NCBI GenBank assembly: GCA_910589415.1
Contig: OU342630.1
Coordinates: forward strand, 50,810,012-50,874,011
Direction of reading: 5' to 3'
DNA length: 64,000 nucleotides
Source: Malachius bipustulatus
Lineage: Eukaryota; Arthropoda; Insecta; Coleoptera; Melyridae
Numbering within the stretch: the stretch's first letter is position 1; every line of letters begins with the position of its first letter. The position numbers and the translations under genes were made by a program. The notes beneath the pieces are model-generated. The model was not told the DNA's origin. It saw only the letters and a list, made by a program, of their open reading frames with translations, and ran no database searches. Shown in pieces: positions 47,301 to 56,300 of the stretch.

Positions 47301-50300
47301 ACCTTGACTACCTACATTGTTAGAAATTAGACAAAATTACTAAATACCAACGTGTCCTAAATAAATGTTATCGTGTTAAACGTTGCCAAATTTATTGTTC
47401 AATATTTTGCTTATATCTTTTAAAATGTAGCTCTGGATTTTTTTAAATTATTTTACCCGTACTTTACTGAGTGTCCCCTACAATGTACTGAAGAGTTTAT
47501 CCGTCATTTTCTTAACACCCTGTATATGTCAGAACTCAGGATGAGTTGGGATTTTGTTCGATTTTACTGACAAACACCGACTCGGTTCATCTAGTCTCCT
47601 CTCCCGTTTTCTGGTGGGATGTCACTCCCTCGAAGGTAACTTCAAGTTCCTAGAAAGAAATTACCTCAAACTACAGTACCCGTTAACTCCACGGCTATAA
47701 TAGGGGGTAGAAAATTGTTTTTTTTTTTGTATCTTTTTTCCATTTCTAGAGAAGGTTTAAGAAAGATTATTAACAAAAACAGGGTTGTAAAAAATCTTCA
47801 AGGGGGCGAAAAATACTATTTATTTATAGATTTAAAATAAATAAAAACGATTGTAACAACTGGGGGGTTGTTTTCACAGTAGGGATCTGTTTTTCCTGGG
47901 CTGGTATAGCTCATCGGTTGAAGCCATGCAGTGCCAAATTGGATATAGAGGGTGTATCAGAGATGTTGGGCCAAACTTGAAGAGGTAGTTCCTCTCATAA
48001 ATGTGAGTTAAAAAACTTAGTTTTAGCTCAAAATTATGGTTCGTTTAAAAGATACAGGGTGCCAAACTTTAAAAAAATATAAGAGTTTTTGGTTATAGCT
48101 CGTGTAAATTTACACCGATTTTGATGAAACTCGGCACGAACAAACCTCTCTAATTTGGGTATTTCAGATTTTGTAGATGTCTTCCTGTGGCATAGATAGT
48201 CAGGATTGGAGCCACTTTTCCCTCCCCATATTTTACGCCACTGACTTTATTGCAAATACAAAACCGCCGTGCAATAGCCCAGGCAGTTTAGAATAAAAAA
48301 CTATCCTTTAGGTTTTTCATATTCCGTACCGTTTTTGAAAGATTTTAATTTTTCTCAGGTAATGTTGGGCAATTTACATTACAAAATTGTTGATTTCATT
48401 AAAATTTATCTGACTAGAATTTTTATGCAAAATTTAATTAGCGACATTGGTTGAGGGAACTTTAAATATCTCAAAAATAGTGCGTCGTATGGGAAAAGCT
48501 AAAGAATATTTTTTGGTTCTAAAATCCATTGGCTAATAAACAGCGTTTTTGTATTTGCAATAAAGTCAGTGGCGTGAAAGACAGGGAGAAAAAAGTGGCT
48601 CCAACCCTGAATATTAGATTAGTGACATTTCTTGAGGAAACTTCAAGTATCTCAAAAACTGTGCGCCGCATGCAAAAAATTAAGATATACTTTTTGTTCT
48701 AACATGTATGGGTAATCGAAAAACGGTTTTTTATTTGGAAAAAAGTTAGTGGTGTGAAAGATAAGAAGGGAAAAGAGGGGAAAAAAGAAAAAAAAACCCG
48801 AATATCTACGCAACTGGAAGACATCCATAAAATCTGAAATAGGTAGTCAAATTAAAGGCCTTTGTTTGTTTATTGTTCATACCAAGTATCTTCAAAATCG
48901 GTTCAAATTTACACAAGTTATAACCAAAAACGGTCAGTATTTACATCCGCGTATCCTACAGTTACACTATGGCACCTATGTATAGGGGCGGAGGACGTAC
49001 CTAAAGAAACATCAGGAAGATATTAATTTCCTTTTCTAATTAAAAAAAGGCACCAAAAATCGGTTTTGAGAGTGCGGTCCTGGCGAGAATCGCGAATAAC
49101 TACGCCGAGTCTCGGAAGTAGTAGTCACTTGACGACAATGCGAACCGCTTCGAAGCGTACAGAGTAGGACCTGCATTATATCCGCTTTCTCATATCGTAT
49201 ATCCAGAATACAGGGATTGATGTCACGCTTTTTGGAATGCAAATGCAAAATTCAAAATAAAAACCGTGCTACTGTTAATCTCTGTTAAGATATTCCTTGC
49301 CCTGAAAGTAAAGAGAAAAATAGAACTGCGACCGTAGTGTCAAAGAGGCCTTAGTGTGACCTTAATATTAGTTTGCAATGACTGTTTTTATTAACTTCTT
49401 ACCCACCCAGTACCCCTATTTCGCTCTTCGGTCCCGAAAAAATTGATGGAACTTAGGATACGTGGATGTAAATATTTACCCCAAAAACTCTTATATTTTT
49501 TAAAAGTTCGACACCCTGTGTCTTTTAAACGAAACGTCATTTTGAACTGAAACTTATTTTTTCAACTTACATTTATGAGAGGAACCACCCCTTCAAGTTT
49601 GGCCCAACATCTCTGATACACCCTGTATTGTTTACCACATACCTTGAACAGTTTCAGTGATGAAAATACTTTCTGTGGTCAGATTAAGTTTCATGCCAGT
49701 GGAGTAAAATCGCTGCTCTATCTCGCTTATTTCTAGTAGTTTTTTTTATGAAGGTATAACCAGATGAGACCTTCACTATCTTGTAGAGAATGATTTTGTC
49801 CATCCGAAATGGAATGTGACAACTTTTTTTAGTAGTAACGAATTTTGAAAAATCGAATTTTGTGCTCCCGAGAAATTATTAGAAATTTGTGTTTTTTAAA
49901 ACATCCATCGCGCTCATAAAGCAACGGTTTGAGCTACGGTAATGAATTTTTCGGCATATACTCAAAAAACAAGAGCGCTTCTAGTGGAACTCAGCAAAGT
50001 TCGAAAAGTTAAGGACTTTTTGAGATAATTGGCCGTAAAGTCGTCACAAGTAAAACCGAGCATTGAAAACTTCATCATGCGGGTAGCTATGTGAATTATT
50101 GGGAATAGATGTCTATATGTACGGACTTGAATGAAGACAACATTATAGAAAAGTTTTTAAAAAAAGATTCAGCGAGTTAGGTCTCATAGTTTCCGAGAAA
50201 CCGATTTTTTATTTTACCGTGAATTTGCGCTCGGTCGCTCCGAGTTACTATATTTGCGTATAACTAATGCGAAGTCTAGCTTTTGATGCTTCGCGCTGCA

Positions 50301-53300
50301 AACTGGCATAGCGATCGAGTTCTTCCGTAGGTATGTCTAAGGAAAAATCCACACTGATCTAAGAAATGAACGCACCGAAACTATTTTTGTTTAATAAAAT
50401 AAAGAAACATTTTTGCTTAAGTTCGCAATCTTTGAATTTGGTGATAAACGAAAGTTAACAAGCACGCAAGATATCTTTGTACGCAAATCGTTTTTCATTT
50501 TAAATCGTATCTTGACTTTTATTAGTACCTAATGAGTAAAAAAATCTTGTATGTTTTTTAGGGATTTCCTCATGGTGTGTTGATTTCTAGAAATTCTTGG
50601 AGCAGTGAATATTATTATTCGAATATAAGAATATAAGAATTATACAGTACTATATACAAATAAATATCATTTTTGTTTATATTTTTATTGAAAATTAGGT
50701 AGGTAGGTAAGTACCTGCTATACAGGGTGTTAAGTACCAACTAGTACAAAATAAAGGAGGTGATTCTAAGACTTATTCTAAGAAGAAAAGTTCCTATTAA
50801 CATGGGTCCGCAAAAGCACCTTTTTCGAGATACACCCTGTTCAAAAAAATTATTTTTTCTTACTTTTTCTCAAGAATCTCAAGAATCGTTTGAGCTACAC
50901 AGGCTCCAGCTTTTGTACAGATTTTTACATTAATAATAGCTACTTTTAAGGCTCCAAATTTATCATCTAAAATATGCCAGTGGTGGAGATTTTAGGGTTG
51001 CGTAAAGGTTCCCTAACTTTTACGGAACTGGAAAAATTGGTATTTTGAGAGCAACTTTCAAAGCGCCAATGTTTTTTACACAAAAAAGTATTCTTGGTTA
51101 AATATAAGCCACCGTTCTCGAGAAAAACGGCATTTTATGATCATAAAAACGCACAAAATTGTTTCAATAGTTTCTTGGTAGATATGAACGGCCAAATGAT
51201 CTTCATGTTCAGGTGGAAAGAAGCTGTTCTAGACGAAGTTTAAATCAATGTTGCTTCTACCACAAGAAAAATTGGTGCAAATTTGAATTTGTGCCATGTT
51301 ACAGTATGAAAAATTATGAAAACAAATTTTTTGTTCATGTTGAATTTTGTACGTTTTTGATCATAAAATGACGTTTTCTCGAGAACGGTGGCTTCTACAG
51401 CATTTGACCAGGAGTACTTTTTTGTGTAGAAAATATTAGCTCTGTGAAATTTGCTCTCAAAATAGCAATTTTTCCAGTGCCGTAAAAGTTAATGGGGTGA
51501 AATCCTTACCAAACCCTAAAATCTGCACCACTGGCATTACTTTGAACATTAGTTTCAAAGTAGCGTTCAAAGTAGCTATTATTAATGTAAAAATCGGTAC
51601 AAAAGCTGGAGTCTGTAGCTCAAGCGGTTCTTGAGATATCGCAAAAAAAGTAAGAAAAAACAATTTTTTTGAACACCCTGTATCTCGAAAATGGTGCGTT
51701 TGCGGACCCCATGTTAATAGGAACTTTTCTTCTTAGAATAGATCGTAGAATCACCTCTTTTATTTTGTACTAGTTGGTAGCTAACACCCTATATAATTAT
51801 TATAATAATGAAAAATTAAATGTCTTCATCTTCGTCGGTGTCATCTTTCTCAACAATTTTCTGCAAGTTATTGCAATTTCTAGAAGTGCAGTCTGAACAA
51901 CATCTCTACCCATCTTTTATACAAACACAAAATCATCTTTACTTAATTCAGCTGCCTTTATTATGTTTAATAATTCCTTTTCAGTTGGGTTATTAACAAT
52001 TGTGTCTTTTGAGCAATCACAAAGATGTCCACAAATCAAACTTAAATTATTATTGTCTTCCATTTCCAAGTAATTGAACTACTAAATTGTTACTTTAGCT
52101 TAGCGGATTGGCTAAAAATATATTGAAGTGTTCAGTATAAACTTATTTACCGAACTTTTTCGTAATTATAAAATCGATACGTTTCTTTGTAATTATTAAA
52201 CACACTACAATGAGTTTTAAAACAATAATAATTACAAACACTACCACGTGCAACAATTACTTTCAGTACGAACCGCAAGTTCTGTGTATAATATAACGCT
52301 CAGCATAGGTAGTAGTGCGCTATCGCGTTAATCCCATTCCGAGAACCATTTTAAAAAATCGGTTTCTCGGAAACTATGAGACCTAACTCGCTGAATCTTT
52401 TTTTAAAAACTTTTCTATAATGTTTTCTTCATTCAAGTCCGTACATATAGACATCTATTCCCAATAATTCACATAGCTACCCGCATGATGAAGTTTTCAA
52501 TGCTCGGTTTTACTTGTGACGACTTTACGGCCAATTATCTCAAAAAGTCCTTAACTTTTCGAACTTTGCTGAGTTCCACTAGAAGCGCTCTTGTTTTTTG
52601 AGTATATGCCGAAAAATTCATTACCGTAGCTCAAACCGTTGCTTTATGAGCGCGATGGATGTTTTAAAAAACACAAATTTCTAATAATTTCTCGGGAGCA
52701 CAAAATTCGATTTTTCAAAATTCGTTACTACTAAAAAAAGTTGTCACATTCCATTTCGGATGGACAAAATCATTCTCTACAAGATAGTGAAGGTCTCATC
52801 TGGTTATACCTTCATAAAAAAAAACGGCATAATTTCAGGCCGATTTTACTCCACCAAGAGATTGGGTAAAACCACAGCATACCTATAACCAGCAGAACCA
52901 CTCTCGCAAATAATTTCAGCCACCATGCTATATTAGCAGCCTGCTGCCAGCCTATAAAGGGTCAGTTTACGGTAAGCTGTCGTTGCGCCAAGTTCAGGAT
53001 TACAGAGACGTACTTAGGGTAGATAGTGAATATAACAAAAATCAGGCAGCACACTCAATGGAGGTTTTCTCTCTCTCTATATGTATATCAACTAGTTTTC
53101 ATTATTATAACAGAAGTAATTGCCAAAAAATTATAATTAATTGAAAATTGTTAAGGGCTATAATAGGCAAAAAGTCTCTTCTTAAAGTGTGGTCTTTGTT
53201 ATAAAATCAACGTTTCGACCGAACAATTTGGGTCATCTTCGGGATTCTAAAATGACAAAAAGGAAACAGTTAACGATATAGCAGTTACATTATAAAGATA

Positions 53301-56300
53301 CTTTATAACAATTTGACCAATTAAATAGGTCTGGAAACATTTGGTAATTTAAATAAATTAAAAAAATTGTAATTTTTCGTCAACTATTTTTGTAATAATT
53401 ATTATAAATTTTCACTGACATAACATCTGTCAAAGAAAATAGTTGATGAAAATTTAAAGAATTTTTAATTCATTTAAATTACCAAATGTTTCCAGACCTA
53501 TTTAATTGGTCAAATTGTTATAAAGTATCTTTATAATGTAACTGCTATATCGTTAACTGTTTCCTTTTTGTCATATTAGAATCCCGAAAATGACCCAAAT
53601 TGTTCGGTCGAAACGTTGATTAATAAAGATCACACTTTAAGAAGAAACTTTTTGCCTATAGCCCCTAACAATTTTCAATCAACTAGTTTTCTATATTTTC
53701 TTTATTAGTTTTTTACTAAACATGTATGGTTAGTGAGTTTTTGTTATAATTTGTTACAAAATTGCCAAAACCTATTATTAAATAAATAAATAAACTCTTG
53801 TGACTGTATTTCTGTATTTCAATTTAATTCTATGGAAACAAAGTTAGTGTGGATCTATTCAAGAAATAATTTTGATTAATAAAGTACAATGTTTTGGTAA
53901 AGAAATAAATTTGCAATTTAGTTATATTTGAAACTAATACCAATTATTAAAATACTATTCAAAAGTGGCAAATGCTTGAATACGGCTCTGGTAACGAAAA
54001 GGGTGGTTCCAATACCCTCACAGCAGGTGACGTAAGTTTGCACAGCGGGTGGCGCAAATCCGAGCTGGCTGAATAAAGATCAAAGTGCCGACAGTAGAGT
54101 GACACTGCTGGTTATAGGTATGCTGTGGTAAAACCTCAGGTCAGATCACTAGAAGAAGAGGTAAAGGCTTCACTGTCTAGAAAGGTCTATGATATGATAG
54201 ATAATGCATGGGAAGTGTTACCATGCATTATGACCAAAATTACTTCCAAAACATCAGAAATTGACTTCGGACGGAAGCATTCAAACACTATAATTACAAA
54301 GTAAGGGTTCAATTAAGGTCTCTATAGAAGAAACAAGGGGCCGCTATTCATAATTAATATCTTTATTTTAATTACTAGTAGTCACATGGTTTATAGCAAA
54401 ATGAAATGTAAAATTAAAACAACTAAATGTTTTTCTCAGAAGTTCCAATTTTTCTCAGAAGTTCAAAAAAAAGTTGACTTCTACTATCTAATTAATGTTT
54501 TTTTTGTGTACTTAAGTATCTTGTTGTTCTTCAAAACAATAAAATATAAAAAACCGAGATGCTATCTCTACCACACATTGAATATTTTTATTTGAAACTA
54601 TTCCGCTTATTAATTGAATGTAGGTTTTATGTTGGTTTGTCCATGCATGTGCATGAAGAAACATTTTTATTTTAGAATTTTTTTATTTAATTTTCTAAAT
54701 AATTAACTTTTATAAGACAGCTTGGAATATTCTATGTATGTATAACCCAGTAGCTAATATATTAACGATTTTGTATAACTCTGTATATTACGAACTAAAC
54801 ATGCAGTAGCAGTAGTAGTAGGTACATTTATTTACCTCTAATTTTAAATTTCAGTTAAGAGACAGGAATTCAATTGCATAATAATAATTGCAGATTGTTT
54901 CTTTTCCTATTAATAAATCTTCTTAATAATTATTACCTCTGCTAAAATGTATTTATATTACTTAAGTAAAATATGCGCTATTGAATAAGTGCAAATTGCG
55001 GTATATAAGTAAATCGCTAATTAAAATGAAAATTTATGAACAATAATAATAAAAGCAATTATTATGTTCACAGTTTAACAGATTTCAGCTCGTTTGGAAA
55101 AACCTACCTACACACGACGGACATACCTACATGTACTAAAGTTCTATTGTCTTAACGATCTATAAGCAGATATTTGCCTAACACAAAAAATAAATACTTG
55201 GCAACCTTCATTGACCTAGACCTTGATGCACATAGGTTTTTTACACCGATGCTCATGATCATCACAATAATAATTATTATAATTTTCATTTAACTGATGC
55301 TATTATAGGTAGGTAGACGTGTTATACTTATTATATTATCTAGTGACGCTTTACAAATTAAACCATTTCCGTAAAAATATGGAATATTAACTCGAATGGA
55401 CACAGGGCCAGGGTCAAATTATAGTAGGTAGGTACTTATTAGCACACCAGTATTGTGTTAATCGTTGGGTAAATATTATTTTTCTCAATTAGTTATAGAC
55501 ACTTTATACCTGATGAATCACTTATTTTATTAGGGGTACAATAATTGTATAATGGATTTTTACAAGTACATACCTTTATACTAAAGTGATCTCAGAGTTC
55601 AAATTTTCCGCTTTAAACTCAACTAGTATTTAAAATCCAAACAATCATAGAGAGAACCATCTCGATCTGGAGGTCTATACTTATTCTTTATCTGCTGCAT
55701 AAAAAGCAAATAACCTTTTTCTAGTTATTTTTTATTGTCGATTGAAAACCGCCTCGTTAATCGATTTTATAACGTCATTTTCATTTTCAGAAACGAGTCG
55801 TTACAATATATAAATGTTCAATGTTAACGTATTAATTATCCGTCCCCCCGTATAACCATCCCCCATATTTAACGTCACGAAATTTACTTGCGCAAAATGT
55901 CATCATAAACGAAACCTTACAAGTTGCTAAATAGCTTGGGAAAAGCTAAAAGGCCATAAACTTAAGAAACATAAGAATAAAACCTTAGAAGCTTAGAAGA
56001 ACTAGGGGAGGGGGGCGGGTGTTCTTTTACTTTATGCGCATGCTCGGTCTCCCGAGTCCCGAAACTAGGCGATTGCATAATATGGATCGAGATTACTTCT
56101 CGGTCTTTTAAAGAGTCAGTCGAAAAAGTTTTCCTGCCTCGAGGATTCCTGTGCATTTTCTAATAATGTTCCTGAGCTATAACATTCGTCTGCGGCCAAC
56201 TCCACATTGTCATATGCCATTTTGCCCTTCACTACAAATTGTAACAGGTGACATTTTTCTCTGCGCAAAAATGTGCCGTGCTCGATCTCCCGAAACTTGA

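Larger units (their letters stand above)
49701..52852. mobile_element. Element with ~500-bp near-identical terminal inverted repeats
   Basis: Arms 49701-50210 and 52353-52852 match over about 450 bp with only one or two differences by eye. The outer ~40 bp diverge apart from terminal GGAGTAAAATCG. The 2.1 kb core holds a younger foldback (50721-51792) and a degraded reading frame with a Cys-rich tail (51816-52063, -). Long inverted repeats around a coding relic suggest a DNA transposon. No target duplication is clear. Confidence 0.7.
53141..53681. repeat. Foldback carrying a hammerhead-like motif in each arm
   Basis: Arms of ~260 bp: TTGAAAATTGTTAAGGGCTA with AGGCAAAAAGT at the left and the complement at the right, with mirrored CCAAATGTTTCCAGACC and GTTAACTGTTTCC. 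Each arm has one hammerhead-like motif (53204-53247 - and 53579-53624 +). Nested in the 52872-54128 element. Confidence 0.8.
52872..54128. mobile_element. 1.26 kb element with perfect inverted ends and TAAAA duplication
   Basis: CCACAGCATACCTATAACCA at 52872 mirrors the end at 54128 perfectly over 24 bp. TAAAA flanks both sides (52867-52871, 54129-54133). It encloses a separate foldback (53141-53681). No coding capacity, and the superfamily is undetermined. Confidence 0.75.
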
